From Ligula intestinalis (Eukaryota > Platyhelminthes > Cestoda > Diphyllobothriidea > Diphyllobothriidae): DNA of 64,000 nt. The stretch covers positions 20,985,911 to 21,049,910 of the forward strand of contig JAYGXS010000009.1 of NCBI GenBank assembly GCA_036362985.1, written 5' to 3'. Shown here in pieces: positions 21,746-33,168 of the stretch. The notes beneath the pieces were generated by a model. It was not told the origin of the DNA. It did not search any database and worked only from the letters and a program-made list of their open reading frames with translations. The stretch's first letter is position 1; each line of letters begins with the position of its first letter. A program made the position numbers and the translations under genes.

Positions 21746-22831
21746 TTATTTTGAGACTGACGTTTCGGACACTCTCTCGGTTTCATCGTCAGAGTAACTG
21801 GGTGATTTTGCCTGTTCGCTGGGACTGTTGCAGCCTTGCCACGTGCCTGTTTTTATATCCGAGCTCGACGCACGAACTTGGACCTGCCTGATCGATATTG
21901 ACTGACCGTAATATTGATCGCCGGTGAGCTCGTGTGATTGCTGTTCACTTATCGGCTGTCGCAAGTCAGCCTGCTGGCTGACGTGCTCATCGTCGACTGA
22001 CGAATGCTCCTTCCCGCCTGAGTTGATCTCAACCTCGTGGGTGAGGTGGTGATTAGGTTCCTGGCCGGTTTCTCCACTTTGTACATCCGGGGCTGCTTTT
22101 ATTCTACATTCGAGTTTATTTTGCCTTCTTGTTGGCCTTGTTCGAACTAACTTGAGTCTTTTGCGCAACGCCTGGTAGGCGGGGTGGAGGTCTATGGCTC
22201 TGTTAAGTGTGCCAGTCGAAGACCAACTTTCCAGCAGCAATCTAGCCATTTTGTCCTCGACTCGAGCAAGGACCCTCGCTTTGTCAAAGGCGAAGACGTG
22301 TTTCTTCTGCTCTGTGTGGGCAAAGAACATAGATTGCTTATCGTTGCGGTCAATTGCCTGCTGATGCTCGTGCAATCTTGTGCCTAGGCGTCTGCCCGTT
22401 TCACCAACATACCTTGCATCACAGTCGTGGCACGGTATGCTGTAGACCACACCGGATTGTTCTGTCAACGGTAGCGGGTCTTTGGACCGCATGATTTGCT
22501 GTTTGATGGTTGACTCAGGCCTATGAGTCACACCGATCCCGAATGGTCTCAGGATTTTAGCAGCTGCCTCTGATACATTTTTCACATAGGAAATCGCGAG
22601 CCAGAACTTGGGGTCTTCTCCCTTTGACCGCTCAAGGTGCGGCCTCTTAAGACACTTGCGTACAAGGGACATAGGATAACCGTTGGCCTGAAATAGAGCA
22701 TGCAGATACTTAATCTCCGCCTTTTTCCCACTTTCGTCCCTGTAGTGTGTCTGAACGCGTTGGAAGAGGGTTCTAACACAAATGCGTTTGTGGCAGACGG
22801 GGTGGTTGCTCCTGAAGTGGAGGATGCACAT
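21746..22831 (-). pseudogene. PLE-A GIY-YIG endonuclease and tail (open 361-codon frame)
   Basis: GIY-YIG nuclease domains nick DNA for PLE insertion. Here the hallmark pair is GVVY at residues 127-130 and YVG at 141-143. A CHDC pair lies between them (134-137), followed by the arginine and histidines of GTRLHEH (150-156) and the acidic residue of LLLESW (198-203). The connector before it (KFWLAISYVKN, 75-85) is typical of PLE proteins. The tail after residue 250 is polar and low in complexity. The frame is intact, but its natural start is not the ATG: in PLEs it continues directly from the RT. The upstream joint is broken by a frameshift near 22850 and stops, so this is a fragment of a dead gene. 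Confidence 0.85.
21756..21795 (-). ncRNA. hammerhead-like motif at the 3' side of PLE-A
   Basis: Minus strand: ACT, core CTGACGA, a weakly paired stem-loop region, core GAAACGTC, then AGT. ACT and AGT pair as stem I (third pair A-U, versus G-C in the 1301 and 50856 copies). Stem II is poor in this subfamily. Confidence 0.4.
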
Positions 22832-22859
22832 GGATTTTGGTTGCCTTGTGGTAGACCGT

Positions 22860-23250
22860 TGTCCTTATCTTCCCGTCTTCCAGCTTCGTTACTTAAACGT
22901 CAAAGAAGGGTAGTTGATTGTTGACCTCCTCTTCCATAGTGAACTGGATGTCAGGAAAGATGGAGTTACGCAGTGTCTTGAAAGCCTGCACTTTGCTCCT
23001 TTTGCGGACGACGAAAGTGTCGTCAACTTACCTGGCCCAGAACTTTGGGGGAGACAAGCTGAAGACCAGCCACTCGAGCCTCTGCAAAACAGCTTCGGCA
23101 ATAAGGCCAGACAGAGGCGAGCCCATTGGCGTCCCCTTCTTTTGTTCATAAACTTGGCCGTGGAACGTGAACACAGTTTTTAGACTCAATTCCGGGAGCT
23201 CGATGATATCCAATTGCTTGAGCTTTTGGTCGATTTCATCATATTTCTCT
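22860..23250 (-). pseudogene. PLE-A reverse transcriptase, C-terminal part with stops
   Basis: The frame reads from EKYDEIDQKL through the RT signature KGTPMGSPLSG (motif 4) and AEAVLQRLE to PKFWAR. There the tyrosine of the catalytic YVDD box is replaced by TAA (23028-23030), followed in frame by VDDTFVV. A second TAA lies at 22893-22895 after NNQLPFFDV, and frame is lost beyond KIRTTVYHKATK. The fingers and the first catalytic aspartate are absent because of the 5' truncation at about 23250. Confidence 0.85.
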
Positions 23251-23277
23251 TGAAGAAGAAGAAGAAGAAGAAGAAGG
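23251..23277. repeat. (GAA)n tract at the joint of PLE-A and PLE-B
   Basis: An uninterrupted run of about eight GAA units. To its left is the truncated 5' end of PLE-A; to its right is the truncated 5' end of PLE-B. Similar CTT/GAA-rich sequence forms the 3' ends of both elements. Confidence 0.9.
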
Positions 23278-24187
23278 GAGAAGACCCCAAGTTCTGGCTC
23301 GCAATTTCCTATGTGAAAAATGTATCAGAGGCAGCTGCTAAAATCCTAAGACCATTCGGGATCGGTGTGACTCATAGGCCTAAGTCAACCATCAAACAGC
23401 AAATCATGCAGTCCAAAGACCCGCAACCGTTGACAGAACAATCCGGTGTGGTCTACAGCATACCGTGCCACGACTGTGATGCAAGGTATGTTGGGGAAAT
23501 GGGCAGGTACAAGATTGCACGAGCATCAGCAGGCAATTGACCGCAACGATAAGCAATCTATGGTCTATGCCCACACAGAGCAGAAGAAACACGTCTTCGC
23601 CTTTGACAAAGCGAGGGTCCTTGCTCGAGCCGAGGACAAAATGGCTAGATTGCTGCTGGAAAGTTGGTCTTCGACTGGCACACTTAACAGAGCCATAGAC
23701 CTCCATCTCGCCTACCAGGCGTTGCGCAAAAGACATAAGTTAGTTCGAACAAGGCCAACAAGAAGGCAAAATAAACTCGAATGTAGAATAAAAGCAGCCC
23801 CGGATGTATAAAGTGGAGAAACAGGCCAGGAACCTAATCACCACCTCACCCACGAGGTTGAGATCAACTCAGGTGGGCAGGAGCACTCGTCAGTCGACGA
23901 TGAGCACGTCAGCCAGCAGGCTGACTTGCGACAGCCGATAAGTGAACAGCAATCACACGAGCTCACCGGCGATCAATATTACGGTCAGTCAATAGCGATC
24001 AGGCTGGTCCAAGTTCGTGCGTCGAGCGCGGATATAAAAACAGGCACGTGGCAAGGCTGCAACAGTCCCAGCGAACAGGCAAAATCACCCAGTTACTCTG
24101 ACGATGAAACCGAGAGAGTGTCCGAAACGTCAGTCTCAAAATAAATCAGTCAATGTCCTCGTACCTTCTTCTTCCTCTTCTTTGAGG
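23278..24187 (+). mobile_element. Penelope-like element B, 5'-truncated, plus orientation (inverted partner of A)
   Basis: It begins at KGEDPKFWLAIS of the connector and contains the GIY-YIG domain (GVVY...YVG) and the polar tail, ending SETSVSK. It is almost the mirror image of 21708-22626. An 8-base net deletion after YVGEMGR (about 23507) shifts the frame, and a CAA codon has become TAA (23809-23811), so it is dead. Its 3' end carries the hammerhead-like motif (24095-24134) and a CTTCTTCTTCC-rich terminus (about 24160-24187). Confidence 0.88.
24095..24134 (+). ncRNA. hammerhead-like motif at the 3' side of PLE-B
   Basis: Same layout as in PLE-A: ACT, CTGACGA, a 19-base stem-loop region, GAAACGTC, AGT. 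Confidence 0.4.
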
Positions 24188-24599
24188 GATTGTGAGAAAG
24201 ATATGATATTTGGACCTCGAATCTTCAAGCATATTGTTCATATTTTGCATCAATATGAAATTGAACACATGATTGCCAGTCGGGAAATCTACCCACTAAA
24301 GGCAAAACGGAATGTTTTCGCAGCGCAACTTTGCTCAGGATCATCGAGAGAAATCAAGGAAAGTATAGCTCGTGATTTATTTTCAACGAAAGACATTAAG
24401 AAGAGCACATGATATGGTAATACTTTGCTGCTGAGGTCCGTATTTTCTAATAGTTTCGAACTTCCAGATAAAGTTAATTTCACGTACAATTCTTACCCAT
24501 TCTATACGGGCATAAAACGCACACACAAGGAACTGCAAGTTCGAACTACTCGTATGCCTCAATGGACTTAAAATTGAGTAAACTTGCAAATTTGATCGA

Positions 24600-25530
24600 A
24601 AAAATTTGGTCGTGGTGGTAAGCTACCAGTTTTCTGTAACAGCCCTCTCATTCTCTTACCACAAATGTCATTCTCACACATGATGCTTTCAATAAACATG
24701 TTGGGTTTTGACCAAGGCATGACAACTGTCTTATCAGGATACCACCGGTAAGGCAGAATATATTTTCGGAAATGTTGAAAACATGAGCAACAGGAAGACC
24801 GCTAAATGAAGTCAATAGCCGGAAAATGGACAAAATTACAACAGAAGCCTAACTTTATCCCGTGTTTAACGCAAAGAATCAGAAAAATCTGCTCATCTGA
24901 CACTATTGAAATGGAGCTACAGAAAGTCCTGGACCTGCTGCGGGAAAACGCGTATCCAGACAGATTCACCATGAAGAATATGATGGAGAAAGAACCAAAG
25001 CCCGCTACTCCCACTGTAGAAAAGAAGACCCTATTCCTTAAAGTTCCCTTTCAAGGGGACGCAGCAAAAGAACTTCTCAGCAGACGTCTCAACCAAGCCG
25101 TAGCACGAACCTTCCCAGCAGCGAACGTTCGGGTGTTATTCTTAACAAACCCGGTCATGCACGGCTAAGCTAAACATAGGCTGCTAACTCAGACCACTTC
25201 TATGTGCATATAATCATTCACTTGTTCCTGTGGAGCAGCTTATGTCGGTCACACGAGTCGGTGCTTATCAAAAAGAATACGAGAGCACCTCCCGGCATGG
25301 CTGGCCAAAGGCGAAGTCAAAAGCATTAATAGCTCTATCCTTGCCTACATGGTTGACTCCGGACATCGTGTGGACCCCAGCGAAGCCTTTAAGGTAATTT
25401 ACAAGGTCTCGCCAAACTACCCAAAGTCCCTGGGCCAGCGTCTGCTGTAAACAGCAGAAGCAACCGCGATTACGTTAAGGAAGCCGATCTTGTGCGCGCA
25501 GAAGAACTTCCTGCAGGCCAAGAGCTTGGC
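24600..25530 (+). pseudogene. Penelope-like element C (second subfamily), 3' half, broken
   Basis: An open frame from 24806 reads RIRKICSSDTIEMELQKVLD, LLRENAYPD and EKKTLFLKVPFQGD, which is the connector that follows the RT in PLEs. It stops at 25166-25168. In another frame the GIY-YIG domain follows at about 25215-25450: YSFTCSCGAAYVGHTSRCLS, then IREHLPAWL and VDSGHRVDPSEAF. The hallmark tyrosine pair (YSF, YVG) and the RIREH box are present. A frameshift lies between 25170 and 25215. The RT core is not recognisable upstream. This subfamily differs clearly from A/B and is shared with the relic at 28840-29290. Confidence 0.75.
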
Positions 25531-28500
25531 ATGGCCAACGGTTACGTAACTACCTGCATCTTTCTGCGCTTCCTACCGCTTCAACCCACCCCCACCCCAT
25601 CCCCTGTCCGGACTCAACAAACCCTCATCAACTTGCAACCAGCTAATTACTGTCAACCCCACGCCCCCTCCCTTATCCTCATGACTAATTTGCGTTTATC
25701 TGATAACATAATTACCACTATGTTAATTTGTACCCCACCCTTTATAATTGTAACGGCCCGAAGAGAATTTATCGAAAGCTATGTATGCCCGCCTAATACT
25801 CTTCTGAATTATCTGATGGGAATTTTCGCAAATTTAAAAGATAAATAACCGAAAACCAGACGGCAGTAAACAGTCGGGAGCCCTGGAGCACTGGGATGGG
25901 TGTTAGTTTTAGTTAATTAGAAAGCTCCTGCTTTTTGTTCGCGTTGCTTGTGATAGGGTGATGGAAGCTGTAAAGGTTGTCCGCAAAAAAATTTTTTCCA
26001 GCCGCGTGCCACTTGAAGTTGTCCATAGGAACTGTGGCCGACTGACAACAATTTTTAGAACCTTCTGTGTTCCTGTGTCAACACTGGTTATATCAAAGAA
26101 CAGTAGCAGAAACAGGTTTCTGCAAGTGATCTTTGACTATGTCTCTGATGACGAATCCGTGACGGATCTCGAAAAGTCTGGCGAATAGAAGTATTGTTCC
26201 AGCGATCGAGTCGTCTTTTTCTCAACTGGTTATATGCCCCAGTTACGTGTTAGGAAGAGAAGGCAGAACAGGATAGCAGATAGTACTTTACTGTTACTAG
26301 TTCTGCTTTTACATCAGCGTGGTCTTCTGCATGTCCGTTAGCAACGTGTCTCCTGTCGTCGGTCTCGTCTCGGCAGCTTGTCCTATGTCCCCAGCAGCAA
26401 AATGTCGGGTCGTTGGTAGCGCGTCTCGGCAACAGAGTGCGCCTTCTATTCAAGGCGTCATATTTAATTACCAACAGCCTCTGTTCCCTATAAGACCCTC
26501 CGCATGCAGCCATCATGGGGTGTCCACAGGATGAAAAGTCGTGCTCTCAGTGACGCGCGCACGTCTGTGTCCTTTCGTGGCCATTGTCATGCGGGACCTC
26601 AGAACCCGGCCGGCGGCTGCTCTTGCGTCCTTGGGTATCGGCATTTGAAGGTTGCTCTCTCTGCTTGCTCTGCATGCACCGATAGCCTGTTGTAGTCCTT
26701 TGTTCTCGTGTCCTCAGGAGGGCCCAAATTATGCCTCGACCGTCCTAACAGCAATGCTCTCCATCTTCCCTGTCAAAGGCCCGCTGTCACATTTTTATGA
26801 AAATGTACAGGCATCTGTTTCCAACTCGCTGACCCGGAGACCCTTGACCGACTTCCCCGCGCGCGCACACATAAGCGCGTCCAAATAGTCACGGTTGCCA
26901 AAGGGCATTTAAACGTGGCAATCCTCGGCCGTGTAGCGGTGCTGCAGCCCACTGCTTCTAAACGCGAGATTACACCGACGTGGCTTCGCGGCGGGGACAG
27001 CCTTGGCCGACCAGTCCCTTGACCCAGCGCGTTGGCCGGTCTGAATCCAAGGCGTCACGTTTACCCTGGGGTGCACACACGCACGTGAGGCAATCGGATG
27101 AATGAGCGTCCTGCATCGCTCTGGGCCAATTAGCGTCCTCAAATCCTCCGCGGCCCTTGTAGCAATTACTGCTGCCTAGCTCCACTTGGGACGCGGCTAG
27201 TTTCCTAGCTGGTCATGATTTCCTAGTCACACTTCTTCCTCACTCTATTCTCCATCCCTTTGTGCACACAATAAACTCTTCCTTCTACTCTGACCTCCAC
27301 TGACTTCTCTTCTCCTAAGGAACCGGACCTGGAAGATTTTAGGCGTTAGGGTTAACCGTCTTAGCCTTAACTCCTATAGCCCATGCAGTAGGGGCCACTA
27401 TATATGACACCTGCCTTCAGGCAATGCAAGTTGCCAATCACACATCACTCGAACCTGCTTCGCAATCCCATAAAAGCAGCTGCCACCTCACATACACATC
27501 CGCACAACCGGGCCCACCTGGATGCAGTCAACACTAATCCTTGCTTTGCCAGTGGCCACTGCTGTCTGAGACAGCGACTGGGGAGTTCTGTGCCCAAAAA
27601 CTCTCTCCGTTTTCCAACAATTCGATCTGATTATTGAAGTACACCACCACTACTTAGACGTTATAGAACGTGAAAACCCAATAAAAAACAATGATTCTTT
27701 TAATAATTTACTGACAGTCTGACGGCGTATTTTGCAATGCTGCATTACCACCACGAAAGCCTCTTATGCTTATGAGATTCAACCAAACCCTCCTGCTTTC
27801 GTGAGTTACGGGTCAAGCTGGGGGATTCAAATTACTTTTCAGTTTGCGTCGACAGTCTGCTAAACAGGGGATAAGTCACTTCCATGGTGCACATGCCAGC
27901 GACACCTACGCCAACACACCAATCTTTGCGGAGAGCAGAAAGTTTGATTATGTGCAGACCATTCCAACGTCATTTTAATGCATTGTTCACTATCTTCACA
28001 GTATGCCGCACTTGCATTTAACACACGGTGATGAAGGTCATGATTTGGAAGGTTGCGAGATGTTGGTATTTCTCGGTCCCATCGGGCGAGAGAGCCAGGC
28101 AGTCGGACTGAAATGGATCCATCTTAATGCAACGTCTATGGCGCTCCTGTTTGGATGTGCTCCAAATGAACCATTTATCGCACGTAGCAGGTCGTGCGTG
28201 ACACACACAGACACACACTGATGGTTTGTTAAACTTTTTCAGGCAGAGCCTAGCCCCGTTTGTCCTCATACTATCCTGCCACCGGGCGCATATGGGTAAT
28301 GGAGGTGAGAGCAAGCCATGTGCTGCGCAAGTCTGCGATAACGACAAATGCATTTCAGTGTAATTCGCTGTCCTGCGCCCGGTAGTCTGCGTGACAAATG
28401 TAGACAAGCTCGGCAACGACGGCGGAGTCTCATAACCTGCGGAACAGTGATGCTTACATTTAAACTCATCTTGGTAGAATCCTAGTTTGGCTCCCAGAAC

Positions 28501-28565
28501 AGCACGCGAAAGCCCTATCCTCCTGCAATGCAGAACCGGGTGAAATAAGGCGTATGAATGTAAAT
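25531..28565. other. no gene seen; PLE terminus, pyrimidine tracts and unplaced repeats
   Basis: 25570-25700 is C-rich and is probably the PLE-C tail. The hammerhead-like PLE end at 26140-26183 is listed separately. About 26830-26905 (inverted) resembles 48922-48995 (GCCCTTTGGC, then CGTGACTA and GCGCGCGCGG), so it belongs to a dispersed repeat. 27000-27340 is GC-rich and then pyrimidine-rich with an AATAAA near 27270, possibly a retroelement end. 28195-28220 is a CA-type microsatellite. Confidence 0.45.
26140..26183 (+). ncRNA. hammerhead-like motif (PLE end, 5-bp stem I subfamily)
   Basis: Stem I TGTCT; core CTGATGA (exact); stem-loop AATCC, GTGAC, GGAT; then GAAAAGTC (a mutated GAAACGTC) and TGGCG. 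In unmutated relatives AGGCG pairs with TGTCT over five positions. The downstream sequence ATTGTTCCAGCGATCGAG is the usual 3' end of this subfamily. Confidence 0.5.
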
Positions 28566-28785
28566 GCATAGGAAATTTCTTCGATATGACACTACTCCCA
28601 ATTTCGCCAAAATTAATGCTCATTTCTCTTAATATACCTAAATAAAATGGTGATTTTCCTAACTAAAAGGCTTTTGCAGAAGTAAATGCACTCAATGAAT
28701 CAAAATAATGTGGCCAAATATACGCTCAAACAAAAAATTAAATTTAGTCATGAAAGTTGCACGATCTTTAGTGAATACTGTCGGC
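28566..28785 (+). repeat. dispersed repeat R4, copy 1
   Basis: Aligns by eye with 46797-46993: both start GCATAGGAAATT, contain CATTTCTCT and AAAAGGCTTTTGCAGAA, and finish in a decayed form of GGTCTTTGGTGACTACTG. That end resembles the CAGTAGTC terminus of the MITE family, so R4 may be a truncated Tc1/mariner-type MITE. Confidence 0.65.
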
Positions 28786-28839
28786 GCGAGTGATACTGCT
28801 TATGACCCTAACTTCACGTTTCATCAGCCAGGCTAGTAA

Positions 28840-29290
28840 ACCCCCAAGAATGCGCCTTGACCAAGCCGTGTCACTAACCTTCCCGGAAGCGAGAGTTTAG
28901 GTATTATTGTCAACCAATGCCATATTACACAAGAAAGTTAAAGATAGGTTGCCAGCTCAGACCACCTCCACATGCACTTCTTCATAAGCCTGCTCCTATG
29001 GAGCAGGTTATATTGGTCACATGAACCCGCGTCTACCCAACAGAATAAGGGAACAGCTCCCGCCATGACCTAGAAAAAAAAGAATTTTGGGGCATAAACA
29101 ACGTCAATCTCATCTACATCCCTTCTGGTAGTTGGGAAGGTCCCACCGAACTATCCAAAGTGCATGGGGTAGCGTCTGCTAGCAACAACAGAAGCGGTCG
29201 CTATGAGGTTGACGAAGCCGACGTTGTGTGCACAAAGAACCTCCTGCAAGCTACGCGCCGAGCATAGCAAGCAGCCACTTAACTGCGCGC
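28840..29290 (+). pseudogene. Penelope-like element D, relic related to PLE-C
   Basis: Short frames follow the order of PLE-C: RRLDQAV-like and TFPEARV, then KVKDRLPAQTTSTC, the GIY-YIG core ACSYGAGYIGHMNPRLPNRI, and finally LCAQRTS-type codons at about 29220. Many stops and frameshifts separate them, so it is much older than A/B. Confidence 0.65.
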
Positions 29291-31057
29291 ACCCGTCTGT
29301 GATCTCTCATTGTCCTCCCCCCCTACTAAACTGCCTCCACCGAGCCCTTCTCCGTAGTGTATCCAACGTTCCAACTCGACCCTCTCCTTATTACTCTATT
29401 TACTTGTAGGAAAAATGATAATGTTTCAACTTGTTCCTCGATGAACATTTGTCCAAAGTTTACGAATGCTCGCGAACTGCCACTGTTGACTTCTGTTTTC
29501 CTTTATCTTATTTTCAGCAAAGTGTAAACAGCAAGATACAATCGGGCGAGCGGGAGAGAAAGGACTAAGTTTTTAGTGTAAGGGAAATGAAGGAACGAAA
29601 TGCAGGACACAGAATGGTTCCATATTTAAATATTTTCGCATACGAATTACCATTTCCGAAACAAATGATGAAAATGGTATGAGGATGATGACTGTGTCCA
29701 CCAAATAGCATTATACCGTTTAATAAAATTGCCTCAACCACCCCGACACCAGTTCATTCATCACTACTGCGCAGTTGAAGCACAAGTTTAGTTGTACTCT
29801 GCAGTGCCTAAAGAGAAGAGAAATTATGCGTACTTAAATACTGTGAATACCATATTACGCGAGTTAACAAAAAAATTCATTCGGAACTGAAAATGACTTG
29901 CGAAATCAGGAGGCTACAGGTTCGTACACAACCAAATTATAATTCAGAATATGCGTCATGAGTGGTAAGATTTAGAACTTATACTAGGTTCGGTTATGCT
30001 GAATATCAGAAAATCAATTCCCCACCTACATGAGACAATTTTCACGGAAACGCCGACATTATTAATCAACTGCTGAATGAAGGCATGACTCGTGACAATG
30101 ATAAAGAACGGATGAGGACCATCTGGTATCGGGCTCACTACGCTTACATTGAATAACTGCCTATTGATTTCATAGTAGTAATAAGTATATTTCCTCACCA
30201 CGAAGGCACAACATAGTCCATTCAGGTTGTAGTGTACACACGGATTCTTTTGCGTCATGCGGTCAATTTTGATTTTCATTTCTTTTAGGTAATTTTAGTA
30301 ACTTAAGTTTATTTTTATTTTCTTTAGTTTTTAAATTACTTTATCTTAATTTACTTAGTAAAACTTAGTTTTAAGTTAGTTTCATTTCATTAGTTTCGTG
30401 TTAATTTTGTTTAGGTCTGCAAATTGCGCATTTCCGAAATTTATGCCGATCTTTTTTCTTACCGGTTGTATTTATCATTTTAATAATCACGATCTTTTGA
30501 TGCTCAAACATTGAGTTATTTGAATTCTTGCTTCTACATTTTACATCTTTTATATCTCTACCTTTAAAATAATTTTCTTTTTCCCTGATGTACTTCACCT
30601 ACTTAACTCTTATTACCACCGGTGCCATATTATAGAATACCAGGGCTTCAGTTGATGTAGTGAGGCCAAAAGCAAACTGTTACCGAACACATCAGTAGGA
30701 GGAATTGTATTAAACTGCCGAAATTCTGCGAAGTGATTCGAAATTTTAGCTGCAATACTACAGGTGGAATTGACCACGCTATGTGAAATTTATGGTCTCG
30801 GTCGCTGTGGGGTAGGAGAGCAGAGTGCGGTAGATGCAGCACAAGCGCAAACTGACTTTAATATAATTCGCGCGAATCTCACCGTCCCTTCGCTTATTTC
30901 CTGCGGTGGACGCAGTGGACCAAGTCCAGACTAACGGTAGAAATGCCGTTCATCAGCGGTGTCCCGCTCGCTCGCACGAGATGAACTAGTAATTAAAGTA
31001 GCAAAACAGCAATATATTTAGGTTACTCATTTTTCTGGCAGCCCTTTATCAATGTAG
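29291..31057. other. no gene seen; one TTTAGTTT tract
   Basis: About 30280-30420 is a reverse-complement TAAAC tract. No supported frames elsewhere. Confidence 0.5.
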
Positions 31058-31326
31058 TCGTCTCAATTGTGGAAAAACTCGCAGCTTTCGGTGGGTTTCA
31101 AACCCGCATAGCACGAAAGGCCTTTACACAGCCAACGCTTTACCACTTGAGTTACAAACGCCACGCCTTGCGCCGTGAATTTAATCACACTTGGATTGAT
31201 TTTACCCGCCCAAATTTACCGCTGCGTAAAGGCTTTTCCTGCTATGCGGATTCAAATCACGCCAAAAGCCTCGACTTTTTTCACAATCGGGTCAACTAAA
31301 TTGAGAGAATCTGTCAAACCTCCTGA
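31058..31326. repeat. head-to-head pair of SINE-1 copies
   Basis: The minus copy 31058-31222 has an outward tail (CTCAATTGTGGAAAAAC), a B box as GGGTTTCAAACCCGC, an A box as TTTACCACTTGAG, and the leader block ATCACACTTGGATTGAT. The plus piece 31223-31326 resumes inside the tRNA-like head (GCGTAAAGGCTTTTCCTGCT) and ends in the tail CAATCGGGTCAACTAAATTG. The tails therefore point outward. Confidence 0.8.
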
Positions 31327-31609
31327 ATAATTTCTCAGTTTGTTCGCCTTCTGTCTTGCTTAAATGCAAAATATTTACTGATGCATGTAGTCATGCCCGG
31401 AGACAGGACATTAAAGTAACGCAAATTCCTAGCGCAACGGATAATAGTCTAGTTTCGGGCGCACTATGTTTACTTGCCGCTTACTTATTCCGTAGTAGAG
31501 ACCACGTTTTTCTCTCCAGAAGGGTACGACACAGTCCATGCAGTTTGCCTTTTCGAAACGGAAATCTTTAGCGCCCTGCGGTTACCATTGCTGTTATTTA
31601 TTTCATTGT

Positions 31610-31880
31610 AGCATTAGTCTAGTTTAGGTTTGATTATGTTACTTTAGTTTACCATAATTCAGTTAGTTATGTTTATTTAGTTTTTAATTTAGTTTAGTTT
31701 AAGTTCAGATTGTAGATTAGTTAATTTTTAGATTTGTATAATTTTTTGTTTCCTTAATTTGACTTTAGCTATAGCTGAGTTTAGTATATAGTTTACTCAG
31801 TTTGGCCTAACCTTACAGCAGTTTACTTAGTTTTTAGTTCACTTTGTTTAGTTGAGCTTTATTTTGATTTAGAACACTTA
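31610..31880. repeat. degenerate TTTAGTTTAG tract
   Basis: Reverse complement of the 2640-2870 type, directly abutting the SINE-1 pair at 31887. Confidence 0.7.
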
Positions 31881-31886
31881 ATTTTT

Positions 31887-32245
31887 GTTGACCCAATTGT
31901 GAAAAAACTCGTGGCATTTGGTGGGATTCGAACCTGCATAGTAGGGAGGCCTTTTACGCAAGCCAACGCCCTACCTACTTGAGCTACGAATGTCGCGCTT
32001 CACACCATGAGTTTAATCACACTTGGATCGATATTACCCGCCAAACTTTGCCGCTCATATGGAATCCACCAATAGCGTAGAGCAAGTTGACTGCTCAAGC
32101 AGGATTTCCTAAGCACTCATCTAGAATCCACCAGGATAACTACTAGGCTGACTTAATAATTAAGTCGGTTCGACTCCCGCAGAATGCCACGAGTTTTTTT
32201 ACAATTTGTTCAACAAAATTATCCAAATCTGCCAAACCAACTTAA
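31887..32245. repeat. head-to-head pair of SINE-1 copies
   Basis: The minus copy 31887-32155 is nearly full length. It has its tail at the left, a clean B box (GGGATTCGAACCTGC), the ATCGAT block and the complete leader, ending in the inverted form of AGTCAGCCTAGTAGT. The plus piece 32160-32245 starts at the B box (GGTTCGACTCCC) and carries the outward tail. Confidence 0.8.
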
Positions 32246-32654
32246 TTAGAACAGTTTAATTGTGTCTTTTGTTTATTCTGTATTTTATCAGTTTAGATTA
32301 AATTAATGTTTACAGTTCAATAAGTACCGAAGGTGCTAATTACAGTGCGCATGCGTTCACTTGGCCAGTAGGAACTATTAATACTGCGTAATGTGTGCAT
32401 GTATCACAGGTGAACACCACAGACAAAGGTTTACAGATGGGATCGGAAACGTCAGGCAAGTAAGCTTCTTATTCCAGCCATTTCGTCCTCCACTTCACAT
32501 CCTTATTTTGGTTATAGACCGTGAACTCGCTTGCATTGCCTCAGTAGTCAATAACAAAATGCCATCGAGGAAGCATATGTATATATGGCTGACCTCTTAA
32601 AGGCCATACTTACCTTAGCAGGGGCAAGACATTTAGTAGACCATAGGAGTTTAC

Positions 32655-32860
32655 ATTGCTTGCAAAGACAAGAGAGCCTGAAATGGCTATTTCTGGCTTA
32701 TATGAAGCCAGCCACTCGTACCCATCCCAAGTGGTGCACCACCAGAGACTCGAACTCACGTCCTATTTGACCACAAATCTAAAGCTCTAACCATTGAGAA
32801 CGAAGGCAGAGCAAACGTGTGAGCTCCGACAGCGATCTGTGAATGTTCAACAAAGATAAC
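32655..32860 (-). repeat. SINE-2 copy, tRNA-derived (minus orientation)
   Basis: On the minus strand: an A-box-like CTCAATGGTTAGAGC, a B-box-like GAGTTCGAGTC, then the SINE-2 body with CCAGAAATAGCCATTTCAGG and CTTGTCTTTGCAAGCAATG. Relatives lie at 15503, 45860-46260, 49093 and 63385-63775. Confidence 0.75.
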
Positions 32861-32889
32861 ATAGTCAATGGGTGTTGTCTGTCACATAC

Positions 32890-33168
32890 CACTGAATGAT
32901 GTTAGTATGGATACGAAAGCTGCGGCGCTCAACGACATTACACTTCCGTCTATAGCTTGGACAGTGAAACTGTAAATGGAAGACGACCTCAAGTTGGTTA
33001 TTATGCCCTCTGTCTTTGTCAGCCGATAGCTCTTGCTGGAGGTGTGATTGGAGGTAGTTAGCAGATACTGGTGATCCCATGTCTGTGAAGTATTTGGTGC
33101 TTTCCAGCTTGGCTGGATAGTGTTTGAATTCAGAACCGAAGCAATAAGATAACTTGATATCGGCAGAT
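32890..33168 (-). CDS. fibronectin type III exon (intact copy)
   Basis: This 279-nt minus-strand exon has the acceptor TATTCCCTGCAG before 33168 and the donor G then GTATGT after 32890. Both boundaries are phase 1, the usual phase for extracellular FN3 modules. The 93 residues read through without a stop. They include IQPSWKAP with the strand-B tryptophan (W22), HQYLLTTS with the strand-C tyrosine (Y35), GIITNLRSSSIYSFTVQA with L60 and the strand-F tyrosine (Y66), and SAAAFVSI at the end. FN3 domains are extracellular beta-sandwich modules of receptors and adhesion proteins. The parent gene runs leftward and cannot be named, because no neighbouring exon is recognised except the duplicate at 35718-35996. 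A SINE-2 sits just beyond its donor. Confidence 0.78.

Larger units (their letters stand above)
21708..23250 (-). mobile_element. Penelope-like element A, 5'-truncated, minus orientation
   Basis: Reading leftward from 23250, the element has the end of a reverse transcriptase, a connector, a GIY-YIG endonuclease, a polar C-terminal tail, a hammerhead-like motif (21756-21795) and a 3' end rich in CTTCTT (21708-21730). The RT fingers are missing: the copy starts at EKYDEIDQKLKQ. Its GIY-YIG half is repeated in inverted orientation as element B. Stops and a frameshift (see the two coding entries) make it inactive. Confidence 0.88.

Noticed and set aside
28018..28623. Minus-strand open frame of 201 codons
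   Set aside because: It runs through a CA/TG microsatellite (VCVCVC), has many cysteines and histidines typical of chance translation, and shows no domain or splice signals.
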